A stretch of DNA of 64,000 nucleotides, from assembly GCF_900184895.1 (NCBI RefSeq), contig NZ_FXZK01000005.1, positions 248,001 to 312,000 of the forward strand, read 5' to 3'. Positions 1 to 7,871 of this stretch are shown here, piece by piece (position 1 is the first letter of the stretch; each line of letters opens with the position of its first letter). The notes beneath the pieces were generated by a model. That model worked only from the letters and a program-made list of their open reading frames with translations, ran no database searches and was not told the origin of the DNA. The position numbers and the translations under genes were made by a program. The DNA comes from Flavimaricola marinus (GTDB lineage: Bacteria > Pseudomonadota > Alphaproteobacteria > Rhodobacterales > Rhodobacteraceae).

Positions 1-327
1 TCCGCCGGTCTCGCCCGTGACATCCTCGCCATGGGGCCGAAACTCGTCTGCATCACCGAAGGCTCCAAAGGCGCCACCGGCTATACTGCCGACGAGACGG
101 TCTTTGTCGAATCGCTGAAGGTGCAGGTGGCCGATACGGTCGGGGCCGGCGATACCTTCAACGCCGGCGTTCTGGCCTCGCTGCATCAATCAGGCGCGCT
201 GACCAAGGACCGGATCGGCAACCTCGATGCCACTACCGTCCGCTCGGCGCTGACCCTCGGTGCCAGGGCCGCCGCCGTCACCGTCAGCCGCCCCGGCGCC
301 AATCCGCCCTGGGCCCACGAATTGTGA
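1..327 (+). CDS. PfkB-family sugar kinase (C-terminal part)
   Basis: The gene enters from the left edge; the reading frame is open from base 1. The 108 visible residues contain the PfkB signature GAGDTFNAG, which holds the catalytic Asp and the anion hole of ribokinase/fructokinase-type kinases. The upstream stretch [12 protein letters not shown] is typical of the strand before the ATP site. The enzyme should phosphorylate a sugar or sugar-acid hydroxyl in the cytoplasm. The substrate cannot be set from this part; fructokinase is one possibility. The TGA stop overlaps the GTG start of dtd by four bases, so the two are probably co-translated. Confidence 0.9.
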   Translation, partial: SAGLARDILAMGPKLVCITEGSKGATGYTADETVFVESLKVQVADTVGAGDTFNAGVLASLHQSGALTKDRIGNLDATTVRSALTLGARAAAVTVSRPGANPPWAHEL

Positions 328-761
328 GAGCCCTCGTCCAGCGGGTCACGCAGGCCAGCGTCAGCGTGGCCGGCCGGCAGATCGGCCAGTGCGGACCGGG
401 CCTGATGATCCTCGTCTGCGCCATGCAGGGCGACAGCGACGACAAGCCGGCGCTCTTGGCCAGCAAAGTCGCCAAACTGCGGATCTTCAAGGACGAAGCA
501 GGTAAGATGAACCGCAGCCTGCTCGACACCGGCGGCAGCGCCCTCGTGGTCAGCCAGTTCACGCTGGCCGCCGATACCTCGCGGGGCAACCGGCCGGGCT
601 TCTCGGCAGCGGCCGATCCTGCCACCGGCGAACGGCTCTACACCGCCTTTGCGCAATCGCTGCGCGACCTCGGCATCGCGACCGAGACCGGGCAATTCGG
701 CGCCGACATGGCCGTCAGCCTCACCAACGATGGCCCGATCACCATCAGCCTCGAGCTTTAG
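324..761 (+). CDS. dtd: D-aminoacyl-tRNA deacylase
   Basis: The 145-residue product has the normal length for DTD, which hydrolyses D-amino acids (and glycine) wrongly attached to tRNA. Both active-site motifs are present: [17 protein letters not shown] in the middle and NDGPITI near the end, the latter carrying the Gly-cisPro pair that rejects L-amino acids. The start is GTG at 324, overlapping the upstream kinase stop (GTGA). About 13 bases after the stop begins a dispersed intergenic repeat (774-810). Confidence 0.97.
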   Translation: MRALVQRVTQASVSVAGRQIGQCGPGLMILVCAMQGDSDDKPALLASKVAKLRIFKDEAGKMNRSLLDTGGSALVVSQFTLAADTSRGNRPGFSAAADPATGERLYTAFAQSLRDLGIATETGQFGADMAVSLTNDGPITISLEL

Positions 762-773
762 CGCCGCGCCGAT

Positions 774-810
774 CTTCTTTGGGTCAAAAATATCCCCCCC
801 GGAGGGTCCG
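774..810 (+). repeat. Dispersed intergenic repeat, copy A
   Basis: The sequence begins CTTCTTTGGGTC, passes an AAAATAT core and ends in a C-run followed by GGAGGG. Two relatives in the same orientation occur at 7817-7850 and 55501-55532, both also in intergenic space. Copies A and B begin within 15 bases of a plus-strand stop codon. The C-run/G-run half can fold into a small hairpin, so a role at transcript ends is possible. Confidence 0.5.
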
Positions 811-833
811 CCATTGGCCAGACGGCGCGCAGA

Positions 834-1295
834 TCAGCAGCTGCGCGCAAAGACCAGCACCCAGATCGGACCTTGCGGGCCCTGCGCGATGCCCAGCCCC
901 ATAGAGGTGGCCCGGTCGAGTTGGATATTGCGGCGATGCCCGTCCGAGCGCATCCATCCGGCAATCACCTGCGCGGGATCGGAATAGCCCCAGGCAAGGT
1001 TCTCCGCCGTCAGGCACGTCGGGAAACCAGTTCGCTCGACACGCTCGTGCGAATTCGACCCGTCCGTGCCGCGATGGCTCATCACGGCTGCCCTCGCAAC
1101 ATCGCAGGCATGGGCCTGAGCCGCCTGCGCGAGCCTCCGGTCCGGGGACAGAGCGCCAAGCGAGGCCACGCCGCGCTGCGCATTGACACCCGCATATATG
1201 CCCTGCGCCAACGACGCGGCATTGCCGGGCGCGGCGCATTGCGCCGCCACGGCGACCGGCCAGAGCAGCAGCATCAGCGCCAGAGCCAGCCTCAC
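834..1295 (-). CDS. Exported CAP-domain (SCP/PR-1-like) protein
   Basis: The 153-residue protein opens with a signal peptide (VRLALALMLLLWPVAVAAQ) followed by one CAP/SCP domain. Family marks are a His in MSHRGTDGSN, the AENLAWG block, and GWMRSDGHRRNI with its second His. It ends in a VLVFARSC strand. CAP proteins of bacteria act outside the cytoplasm and mostly have no assigned reaction. The GTG start at 1293-1295 overlaps the znuB stop (GTGA), so it is likely coupled to the zinc transporter. It is the last gene of the minus-strand zur operon. A role in zinc uptake is inferred from position only. Confidence 0.85.
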   Translation of the reverse strand: MRLALALMLLLWPVAVAAQCAAPGNAASLAQGIYAGVNAQRGVASLGALSPDRRLAQAAQAHACDVARAAVMSHRGTDGSNSHERVERTGFPTCLTAENLAWGYSDPAQVIAGWMRSDGHRRNIQLDRATSMGLGIAQGPQGPIWVLVFARSC

Positions 1296-2080
1296 CCCGA
1301 TCTCCCCAAGAGCCGCGATCCGGCGAACGACAACGCCGCGACGCAGACGATCGTTGGCCCCACCGGCGTGTCGAACCAGATCGCGGATTGCAGCCCGATC
1401 AGCGCCGCCGCTCCTGCCAGCCCCATGGACACCAGCGCCATCGCCTCTGGTGTCCGGGCAAAGCCGCGTGCCGCCGCAGCCGGGATGATCAACAGGGCGG
1501 TGATCAGCAGGGCCCCCACCACCTTGATCGCCACCGCCACGACGAGCGACAAAAGCAGCGTCAGGATGATCTGCTCGCGCCTCGGGTCGATGCCCGCCGC
1601 ATAGGCCAGATCGGGGCTCAGCGTCGCGGTCAGCAGGCGCGACCACTGCCACCAGAGGACACCGACCACCAAGGCTCCCCCGCCCCAGATCACCGCCAGA
1701 TCGCCCCGGCTCACCGTCAGCACATCGCCAAAGAGGTAGGCGTCCAGATCGACCCGCGTGCCGGGGATCAGCGCCACGGCCACCAGTCCCAGCGCCAGCG
1801 CGGAATGCGCCAGCACGCCCAGCACCGTGTTCACCTCCGGTCCCCGAGCCTCCAGCCGGTGCAGGATCAGCGCCATCGCCAGGGCCACCGCCAGCACCCC
1901 GGCAAAGACCGAGACCGAGAACGCCAGAGACAGGGCCACGCCAAGGATCGCCGCATGGGCGGTCGCATCGCCGAAATAGGCCATCCGGCGCCAGACCACG
2001 AAGCAGCCCAAAAGGCCCGCCGCCAACGCCGTGCCGAGGCCCGCCAAGGCCGCGCGGATCAGGAAATCGTCCAGCATCAC
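1292..2080 (-). CDS. znuB: Zinc ABC transporter permease
   Basis: This 262-residue membrane protein is the permease of a ZnuABC-type importer that moves Zn2+ from periplasm to cytoplasm. It has about eight hydrophobic segments and family sequences such as FFVVWRRMAYFGDATAHAAILG-type motifs near residues 27-48 (GDATAHA seen) and the C-terminal GPTIVCVAALSF. Its ATG overlaps the znuC stop (ATGA) and its stop overlaps the start of the CAP-domain gene (GTGA). Mn2+ import is the main alternative, but the neighbouring Fur-family gene and His-rich partners favour zinc. Confidence 0.93.
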   Translation of the reverse strand: MMLDDFLIRAALAGLGTALAAGLLGCFVVWRRMAYFGDATAHAAILGVALSLAFSVSVFAGVLAVALAMALILHRLEARGPEVNTVLGVLAHSALALGLVAVALIPGTRVDLDAYLFGDVLTVSRGDLAVIWGGGALVVGVLWWQWSRLLTATLSPDLAYAAGIDPRREQIILTLLLSLVVAVAIKVVGALLITALLIIPAAAARGFARTPEAMALVSMGLAGAAALIGLQSAIWFDTPVGPTIVCVAALSFAGSRLLGRSG

Positions 2081-2853
2081 TCGGCCGCCTCATGGCTGTG
2101 ATCGTGACTATGATCGTGACTGTGATCGTGGCCGTGGTCATGCATATGATCGTGATCGTGCTCATGGCGATAGAGCGCCAGCGCCCCACCGGTGCCGGTC
2201 CCGAACAGCTCGCGATAGGCCGGGGCCGCACGAACAACCTCCGGCGTGCCCTCACAGCAGATATGGCCATTGAGACAAATCACCCGATCCGAGGCGCTCA
2301 TCACCACGTGCAGTTCGTGGCTGACCATCAGCACCGCACAGCCCAGCTTGGCGCGGACCTCTTCGATCTGGCGATAGAACGCCGCCTGCCCGGGCTGGTC
2401 CAGCCCTTGGGTCGGCTCGTCGAGGATCAACAGATCCGGCCCATGCATCACCGCCCGGGCGAGCAGCACCCGTTGAAACTGGCCGCCCGACAGGTCCACC
2501 ATCTGGCGCTGCGCCACCCCGGCGACACCGGCCGCCTCGAGCGCCTCTTGAGCCGCCGCGTCGCTGACCCGCACAGGCAGGTCCAGAAACCGGCGCACCG
2601 TCATCGGCAGGGTGCTGTCGATCCGCAGGCTTTGCGGCACATAGCCAAGGCGCAGCCCCTTGGCGCGGCGCACCCGGCCCTTGCTTGGCGCAATCGCCCC
2701 GATCAGGGCGCGCAGCATCGTCGACTTGCCCGATCCGTTCGGGCCGACGATCGTGACGATCTCGCCCTTCTGGATGTTCAGGCTGACGCCCTGCACCGCC
2801 ACGGCCTTGCCATGCCGGACCTCGACGCCCTCGGCACTGATCAGCGCGGTCAT
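2077..2853 (-). CDS. znuC: Zinc ABC transporter ATP-binding protein with His-rich tail
   Basis: This is a 258-residue ABC ATPase. Walker A is GPNGSGKST, the signature is LSGGQFQRVLLARA, and Walker B is LLILDEP. The ATG at 2851-2853 overlaps the zur stop (ATGA), which decides this start over an upstream in-frame one. The last 30 or so residues form a His/Asp tail (HEHDHDHMHDHGHDHSHDHS and onward) beyond the ABC fold. Such tails bind Zn2+ and may act as a cytoplasmic store or gate; that role is inferred. Pairs with ZnuB and ZnuA. Confidence 0.95.
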   Translation of the reverse strand: MTALISAEGVEVRHGKAVAVQGVSLNIQKGEIVTIVGPNGSGKSTMLRALIGAIAPSKGRVRRAKGLRLGYVPQSLRIDSTLPMTVRRFLDLPVRVSDAAAQEALEAAGVAGVAQRQMVDLSGGQFQRVLLARAVMHGPDLLILDEPTQGLDQPGQAAFYRQIEEVRAKLGCAVLMVSHELHVVMSASDRVICLNGHICCEGTPEVVRAAPAYRELFGTGTGGALALYRHEHDHDHMHDHGHDHSHDHSHDHSHEAAE

Positions 2854-3332
2854 GCCGCCGGCTCCTGACAGCCCGGACACAGCCCCTCGGCCTCGACCAC
2901 GGTTTGTTCAATGACAAAGCCCGCCGCCTTGGCCGACGCGCTCAAGGGCGGCTCGCCCTCGGCCTCGGCCACGGCGCCGCAGCCCCGGCAGATCATGAAG
3001 GCCGGATCGTGCACCGCACCCGGATGTGCGCAGGCGACAAAGGCATTGAGCCGCTCGATCCGGTGGGCAAAGCCCTGCTCGGTCAGAAACGCCAAGGCGC
3101 GATAGGCCACCGGCGGCTTGGAGCCAAGCCCCTCGGCCGCCAACCGTTCGAGCACGTCATAGGCCCCCATCGCCGCATGCGCTTCGAGCAGGATCTCGAG
3201 CACCCGGCGGCGCACCGGGGTGAACTGCGCCCCACGCGCCGCACAGGCCACTTCGGCGGCGGCAATCGCGCTGCGCTTGCACGCACCGTGATCGTGTTTG
3301 GCAAATCCTTGCGGACTGGCAGATTGGGCCAT
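2850..3332 (-). CDS. zur: Fur-family zinc uptake regulator
   Basis: This 160-residue Fur-family repressor has an N-terminal winged helix (FTPVRRRVLEILLEA, then KPPVAYRALAFLTEQG) and a C-terminal dimer domain. Two CxxC pairs, CRGCG and CPGC, make the structural zinc site, and HPGAVHDPAF resembles the regulatory metal region. It is first in an operon with znuC, znuB and a CAP-domain gene, and diverges from znuA. A dyad at 3349-3368 sits between them, so Zur likely controls both directions and itself. The location with znu genes supports Zur rather than Fur or Mur. Confidence 0.93.
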   Translation of the reverse strand: MAQSASPQGFAKHDHGACKRSAIAAAEVACAARGAQFTPVRRRVLEILLEAHAAMGAYDVLERLAAEGLGSKPPVAYRALAFLTEQGFAHRIERLNAFVACAHPGAVHDPAFMICRGCGAVAEAEGEPPLSASAKAAGFVIEQTVVEAEGLCPGCQEPAA

Positions 3333-3348
3333 TTCGGCTCTTTCCTTG

Positions 3349-3368
3349 TGTTACGTTATAACATATCA
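3349..3368. promoter_or_regulatory. Putative Zur box between zur and znuA
   Basis: An AT-rich dyad stands out in GC-rich DNA: the 8-bp core GTTATAAC is a perfect palindrome, and outward positions still pair with two mismatches over 20 bp. It matches the general TGTTATAACA-type Zur operator of alphaproteobacteria. It lies 17 bp from the zur start and 12-36 bp from the possible znuA starts, so one site could repress both genes. Confidence 0.8.
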
Positions 3369-3404
3369 GTTTAGCGATTGATGTCCCAAACCGCAAGAGT
3401 CCCC

Positions 3405-4436
3405 ATGTCCCGTTTGCCTCTGATTGTCCCTTTCGTTGCCCTGCCCGTCTCTGCCATGGCCGATGCCCCGCGCGTCCTGGTCGACACCCCGGCGCTGCAC
3501 AGCATCACCGCCACCGTCATGGCGGGCGCCGGCACGCCGGATCTGCTGTTGCCGCCGGGCGCCTCGCCGCACGATTTCGCGCTGCGGCCCTCGGACGCGG
3601 CCGCGCTGGCCGACGCACAGGTGATCTTCTGGGTCGGGGCCGGGCTGACGCCGTGGCTGGCCGAACCCGTCGAGACCTTGGGCGGCCAAGCCACCCGGAT
3701 CGCGCTGCTCGACACCGACGGCTGGCAGACGTTGCCGCTCCGGGATTGGGACGATGGTCACGACCACGACCATGACGACCATGACGACCATGACGACCAT
3801 GACGACCATGACGACCATGACGACCATGACGACCATGACGACCATGACGACCATGACGACCATGACGACCATGACGACCATGACGACCATGACGAACACG
3901 GCATGCACGATGGCGCAAGCATCGATCCGCACGCTTGGCTCGATCCGCAGGTGGCCAGCGACTGGGCCATGACCATCGCAGCGACGCTCGCCTCCCAAGA
4001 CCCGGACAACGCCGCCCTCTACCTGCAGAACGCCGAAGGCTTCGCCGTCGAGAATACCCAGCTTATCAATGACCTGACGGCACAACTCGAGCCGCTGGCC
4101 GGGCGTGGCTACATCGTCCCGCACGATGCGTTCCAATACTTCGAGGCGCGGTTCGACATGCCGGCCACCGGCACGATCAGTCTGTCAGATGCCCAGATGC
4201 CGACGCCCGGCGCCTTGGCCGAGCTGCGCGATCTGGCCCGGTCCGAAGAGATCACCTGTATCCTGACCGATCCGCAAACCAACCCCGCCTGGGCCACGCT
4301 CGTGGCCGAAGGCACGGGCGCACGGCTGGAGCCCGCCGACAGCGAAGGGATCACGCTCGCCCCCGGCCCCGATCTCTACGACGCGCTTCTGCGCAATCTG
4401 GGCACCGCCCTAGAGACCTGCCTCAGCGGCGATTGA
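3405..4436 (+). CDS. znuA: Zinc ABC transporter substrate-binding protein
   Basis: This periplasmic cluster-9 binding protein captures Zn2+ for ZnuB. ATG 3405 is preferred: AAGAG lies 6 nt upstream and a signal peptide follows (MSRLPLIVPFVALPVSAMA). ATG 3381 in the same frame is possible. Metal ligands of the family appear as the His in PHDFALRPSD, DPHAWLDP, VPHDAFQYFEARF and a later Asp in LTDPQTNPAW. Residues about 115-165 form the acidic His-rich loop typical of ZnuA, here built from thirteen identical HDD triplets plus HDE. The loop is unusually regular at the DNA level (see the repeat). Confidence 0.95.
   Translation: MSRLPLIVPFVALPVSAMADAPRVLVDTPALHSITATVMAGAGTPDLLLPPGASPHDFALRPSDAAALADAQVIFWVGAGLTPWLAEPVETLGGQATRIALLDTDGWQTLPLRDWDDGHDHDHDDHDDHDDHDDHDDHDDHDDHDDHDDHDDHDDHDDHDDHDEHGMHDGASIDPHAWLDPQVASDWAMTIAATLASQDPDNAALYLQNAEGFAVENTQLINDLTAQLEPLAGRGYIVPHDAFQYFEARFDMPATGTISLSDAQMPTPGALAELRDLARSEEITCILTDPQTNPAWATLVAEGTGARLEPADSEGITLAPGPDLYDALLRNLGTALETCLSGD
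3771..3887 (+). repeat. Perfect 9-bp tandem repeat inside znuA
   Basis: Thirteen uninterrupted copies of CATGACGAC, followed by one variant CATGACGAA. Each unit encodes His-Asp-Asp in the znuA frame. There is no synonymous variation among the copies, which suggests recent expansion or continuing homogenisation by slippage. Because the unit is 9 bp, changes in copy number keep the frame and alter only the length of the metal-binding loop. The array also keeps other frames open, giving spurious ORFs on both strands. Confidence 0.97.
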
Positions 4437-4488
4437 CGCCTGTCGGACTTTGCCCTCTGCTGCGGCTGAACCGCAATGGGAGGCGCAG

Positions 4489-4881
4489 ATGGACGATTTC
4501 TTCAAGCTCGGGTTGGAAAAGCGCAAGGCGACACTTGGGGCCGACTACGTCGAGGCGCAGTTGGCCAACGCCGACGATTTCTCCAAACCGTTCCAAGAGG
4601 CGATGACCGCGTGGTGCTGGGGCTTTGGCTGGGGGGACGAGACCATCGACGCCAAGACGCGCTCGATGATGAACCTCACGATGATCGCGGCACTGGGCAA
4701 GATGCACGAATGGGAACTGCACCTCAAAGGGGCGCTCAACAACGGGGTGCGCCGCGGCGAGGTGCAATCCATCCTGCACGCCATCGCGATCTACTGCGGG
4801 GTGCCGCAAGGGGTCGAATGCTTCCGGGTGGCGCGCAAGGTTTTTGCCGAGATCGACGGCGAGACAGGAAAACCCGACTAG
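4489..4881 (+). CDS. Carboxymuconolactone decarboxylase family protein
   Basis: This is a 130-residue alpha-helical protein of the CMD/AhpD-like family. The body carries family features: WGDETIDAKTRSMMNLTMIAALG, then WELHLKGALNNGVRRGEVQ and the AIYCGVPQGVECFRVA region. ATG 4489 is chosen because GGGAGG ends 5 nt before it. In the beta-ketoadipate pathway the archetype decarboxylates 4-carboxymuconolactone. No other aromatic-degradation gene is nearby, and there is no AhpD CxxC pair, so the substrate is unknown. A cytochrome c gene follows 33 nt later on the same strand. Confidence 0.85.
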   Translation: MDDFFKLGLEKRKATLGADYVEAQLANADDFSKPFQEAMTAWCWGFGWGDETIDAKTRSMMNLTMIAALGKMHEWELHLKGALNNGVRRGEVQSILHAIAIYCGVPQGVECFRVARKVFAEIDGETGKPD

Positions 4882-4914
4882 GCAACAACGGCTTAAGGCG
4901 TCACAACTGGGGCC

Positions 4915-6555
4915 ATGAAACGGACGCTCCTGATCGGCCTTGCGGCCCTGATCGTCGGCGCAGGCACAGCCCTGCGGCCCGGCGCCTTTGATTTCGCCGC
5001 GCCCTCGACGGCCTTTGCCCGGGCATTGCCCACGGCGCGAGATGCCTCCGACGAGGGCATCATCACCTTCGCCTTCGGCGATTGGGGGGCGCTCAGTTCG
5101 GACACCCTGCGCACCTCGGCCTCGCCGTGGAAACTGGCCAACGCCGCGCTGGCGCTGCAAGCCCATGACGGCGACGCGGAGGCCGCCGGCGTGGCGGATA
5201 TCGCGGGCATCTACCGGTCATTCGGGTTTCACAGCCCCACCAGCATCGGAAATTGGCCCGCAGGGCTGGAGGAGCCGCCGTTGCTCAGCCCGCTGGGGCA
5301 GAATGTCGGCACCGCGCTGAACACATGGCCGCCTGTCGGGGCGACGGTCGCCAATATCGGCTGCGCCTCCTGCCATTCCTCGGTGATGTATCTGCCGGAC
5401 GGCAGCCCCGATACCACGCGCACCTGGCTTGGGATGCCGAACGGGTCGATCAACCTGGAGGCCTATACCCAAACGCTCTTCACCGCCGTGCGGGACTACG
5501 CGGGCGACGCGGGCAAGCTGATGAGTGTGATGGACAGCCTCTATCCGCAGACCGATTGGCGCGAGCGGCTGACGCTGCGCTATGCGATCCTGCCCGAATT
5601 CCAGCAAGCGATTGCAGAGCGGGACGCCGAATTCGGTCGGCTGCTGCCGTTCCGGGCCTCGCTTGCAGGGGCGACCAACGGGCTCGACAGCCTGCAAAAC
5701 CGGCTTGGGCTGATCCCCGAAGGGGTGGTGCTGACCGAGAGCATCTTCAACTCCGTTCCCGATCTGGGCGGGCGGTTGTGGCGGACGAAGCTGCTCAATT
5801 CGGGCACCTACGCAATCGCCGGGATCGATCATTCGGTGGCCATCGAGGCGGCCGACATCACGGATGCGCACAGGCGAGGGCTGGCCGGGATCATCGCTTA
5901 TTTCACCGTGCCCTCCATGGGTGTGACCGAGGCGGTGGCCGAAGCGCATATCGACGACGCCACGGCGATCACGGCCTGGATGCAGGACTACGCACCGCAG
6001 CCCTTCCCGGGAGAGATCGACATGGCGCTCGCCGCCACCGGTCAGCAGATCTACGCCGCCGGCTGCGCGGAATGCCACGGCAGCTACGACGACAGCCTGA
6101 CCAACCCGGAATTGACCAGCTTTCCGAACTGGGAGGGCGACATCGGCACGGACCCGCAGCGGGCGCGGCTGTTGACCCAGACCATCGCCGACGCGGTCAA
6201 TGGCGGCACCTTCGGGCCCTATATCAACGCGCGCACGGTAACGGGCTATACCGCCCCACCGCTGACGGGCATCTGGGCCTCGGCCCCCTATTTCCATAAC
6301 GGAGCCGTCCCGACCCTGTGGCACATGATGCGGCCCGAGACCCGGCCGGCGGTGTTCGAGGTAGGCGGCCACCGGCTCGATCTGGCGCGTGTCGGGATCG
6401 ACCTGTCGCCGCCAGCGGACTACGTGCCGTGGTCGATCCCGGCAGAGGTCGACACCGCGGCCTTCGGGCTGTCCGCCGGGGGGCACGAGGTCGGTTTCGA
6501 CGTGCTCGGCGAGGCGGAGAAGGACGCTCTGCTGGAATACCTCAAGCTGCTCTGA
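4915..6555 (+). CDS. Exported diheme c-type cytochrome
   Basis: This is a 546-residue protein with an N-terminal signal or anchor (residues 3-20). Two haem-binding motifs are present, CASCH at 150-154 and CAECH at 384-388. The C-terminal part has WASAPYFHNGAVPTLWHM, a block common in diheme cytochromes related to cytochrome c peroxidases and the RoxA/rubber-oxygenase group. The long spacing between haems fits a two-domain diheme oxidase or peroxidase in the periplasm. The electron donor and the substrate cannot be told. It is probably co-transcribed with the CMD-family gene upstream. Two GC hairpins follow the stop. Confidence 0.85.
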   Translation: MKRTLLIGLAALIVGAGTALRPGAFDFAAPSTAFARALPTARDASDEGIITFAFGDWGALSSDTLRTSASPWKLANAALALQAHDGDAEAAGVADIAGIYRSFGFHSPTSIGNWPAGLEEPPLLSPLGQNVGTALNTWPPVGATVANIGCASCHSSVMYLPDGSPDTTRTWLGMPNGSINLEAYTQTLFTAVRDYAGDAGKLMSVMDSLYPQTDWRERLTLRYAILPEFQQAIAERDAEFGRLLPFRASLAGATNGLDSLQNRLGLIPEGVVLTESIFNSVPDLGGRLWRTKLLNSGTYAIAGIDHSVAIEAADITDAHRRGLAGIIAYFTVPSMGVTEAVAEAHIDDATAITAWMQDYAPQPFPGEIDMALAATGQQIYAAGCAECHGSYDDSLTNPELTSFPNWEGDIGTDPQRARLLTQTIADAVNGGTFGPYINARTVTGYTAPPLTGIWASAPYFHNGAVPTLWHMMRPETRPAVFEVGGHRLDLARVGIDLSPPADYVPWSIPAEVDTAAFGLSAGGHEVGFDVLGEAEKDALLEYLKLL

Positions 6556-6564
6556 TCCGGCGGA

Positions 6565-6607
6565 CGCGCGCTTCGCGCGCGACATCTTTTCCGCAGCCTT
6601 CGGCTGC
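6565..6607 (+). terminator. Tandem hairpins downstream of the cytochrome gene
   Basis: Ten bases after the stop, CGCGCGC and GCGCGCG pair around a TTC loop (6565-6581). A second stem, GCAGCC/GGCTGC around TTC (6593-6607), is followed by TCATGATTTTT. The second one with its T-run is a fair intrinsic terminator, and it separates the plus-strand gene from the convergent acyltransferase-like gene. Confidence 0.6.
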
Positions 6608-6641
6608 TCATGATTTTTGAGTTTTCTGGCCAAGATGAAGC

Positions 6642-7751
6642 TCAGAGCGCCTTGCCGAAAAGGTGAAGTCGGTGCAGCCTGCGGGCGCCCGACTTTTCCT
6701 TTTGGGCCAGCGATGCCCCGTTGCTGTCCCCGATCCAGGTGTTGCCGAGATGGGTGTAGCCGGCCTTTTGCGCCGCGAGGATCACCCGCCGCAGGACCAC
6801 CGGATTGATCCCTTGCCCCTGCAGGTCGGGCATGACCCCAGAAAAGATCAGCACCGCTCGCCGGTTCGTCATCCGGTGCCGGATGAAATGATATGGCGCG
6901 CTAAGCCGCATCCGCGAGCCGATCCGCTTGAGGAACGGATTGAGGTCCGGGATGCAGATGATGCAAGCCGCCGGTGTTCCGTTGTGATGCAGAACGGCAG
7001 AGATCCGGGGGTCCATCACCCATTTCATGTCCTTGGCTTGAAAGTGGAATTCCTCTGCGCTCACCGGTACGAACATCGGGTTCTTCGCGAAAGAGGCGTT
7101 GAGGATCAGCCTCGCCTCCTCCATCCGGGTGGGGATCGTCGCGCGGCTGATCGGGGCAAAGCTGAACGCGGGATCGTCGAGTATCGCTTGTTGCTTAGGC
7201 CCGATGGCAGGGGCGCTGGCCGTCGTCAGGTCCACTTCGAACGTGGTCATACCAAAGCTGGGCGCATAGCCGTTTGCCTCGAGCAGCCGTGCGATATGGG
7301 GTGGCGACCATACCAGATCGGTATAGGGCGCCGCGTCAAAGCCATCCGTGACGACTCCGATCTGCTGCATTGCCGTGAGGTTGAAATTGCCCATGATCTC
7401 GGTCAGCCCCTTGGCCCGGAGCCAACCTTCGGCCTGCTGCAAGAGAGCCATCGCAACCGAATGATCGTCCACGCAGTCAAAGTATCCGAAGTAGCCCCGT
7501 CTCAGCCCATGCACCCGGTTCGACGCCCCGTGGACATGCGCCGTGATCCGCCCGACGATCCGGCCACCCTGATGCGCGGTCCAATAAGACAGATCGCTGC
7601 CCGGATCGGAAAACAACGGGTTCTTGTGCAAGTCGAGAAACCGTTTCAGGTCCGACTTCAGCGGAGAGACATAGCCGCTCTGCGCCCCATAGGCCGCGAA
7701 CGGTGCGTCGAAAAACGCGGCAAAGTCCCCCTGCCTCACCTCAATACTCAT
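6642..7751 (-). CDS. GNAT-fold acyltransferase-like protein
   Basis: This 369-residue cytoplasmic protein resembles the long GNAT-like proteins annotated as putative N-acetyltransferases. Seen are an N-terminal half with GRITAHVHG and YFGYFDCVDD, a middle MGNFNLTAMQQIGVV block, and a C-terminal GVMPDLQGQGINPVVLRRVI stretch like an acyl-CoA-binding loop. The Q/RxxG-type motif is partly kept (QGQGIN). ATG 7751 has AAGGAGG seven bases upstream. No substrate can be assigned. It stands alone, downstream on the same strand from the MttB homologue. Confidence 0.75.
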   Translation of the reverse strand: MSIEVRQGDFAAFFDAPFAAYGAQSGYVSPLKSDLKRFLDLHKNPLFSDPGSDLSYWTAHQGGRIVGRITAHVHGASNRVHGLRRGYFGYFDCVDDHSVAMALLQQAEGWLRAKGLTEIMGNFNLTAMQQIGVVTDGFDAAPYTDLVWSPPHIARLLEANGYAPSFGMTTFEVDLTTASAPAIGPKQQAILDDPAFSFAPISRATIPTRMEEARLILNASFAKNPMFVPVSAEEFHFQAKDMKWVMDPRISAVLHHNGTPAACIICIPDLNPFLKRIGSRMRLSAPYHFIRHRMTNRRAVLIFSGVMPDLQGQGINPVVLRRVILAAQKAGYTHLGNTWIGDSNGASLAQKEKSGARRLHRLHLFGKAL

Positions 7752-7816
7752 CACCGTACCTCCTTGATGGAGACAGTGTATCTTGGCGGACGCGCCCAGC
7801 CCAGAGCGCCTTTGTG

Positions 7817-7850
7817 CTTCTTTTGGCCCCAAATACGGCCCCCGGAGGGT
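7817..7850 (+). repeat. Dispersed intergenic repeat, copy C
   Basis: CTTCTTTTGG, then an AAATAC core and CCCCCGGAGGGTCG, resembles copies at 774 and 55501 in the same orientation. It lies in the 120-bp gap between two minus-strand genes, so here it is antisense to the local transcription. Confidence 0.45.
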
Positions 7851-7871
7851 CGCTCGCCACAGGGCCGCCGG

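Noticed and set aside
1296-2270. Long minus-strand frame reading through znuB upstream of the CAP-domain gene
   Set aside because: It is a frame-shifted reading of znuB/znuC; only its last 153 residues from GTG 1295 have a signal peptide and a domain.
3771-3887. CRISPR-like array
   Set aside because: Units are contiguous 9-mers without spacers and lie in a coding frame.
3517-4136. Minus-strand frames over the znuA repeat (poly GRH or MVV sequence)
   Set aside because: They are products of the 9-bp repeat keeping all frames open; no start site, no family.
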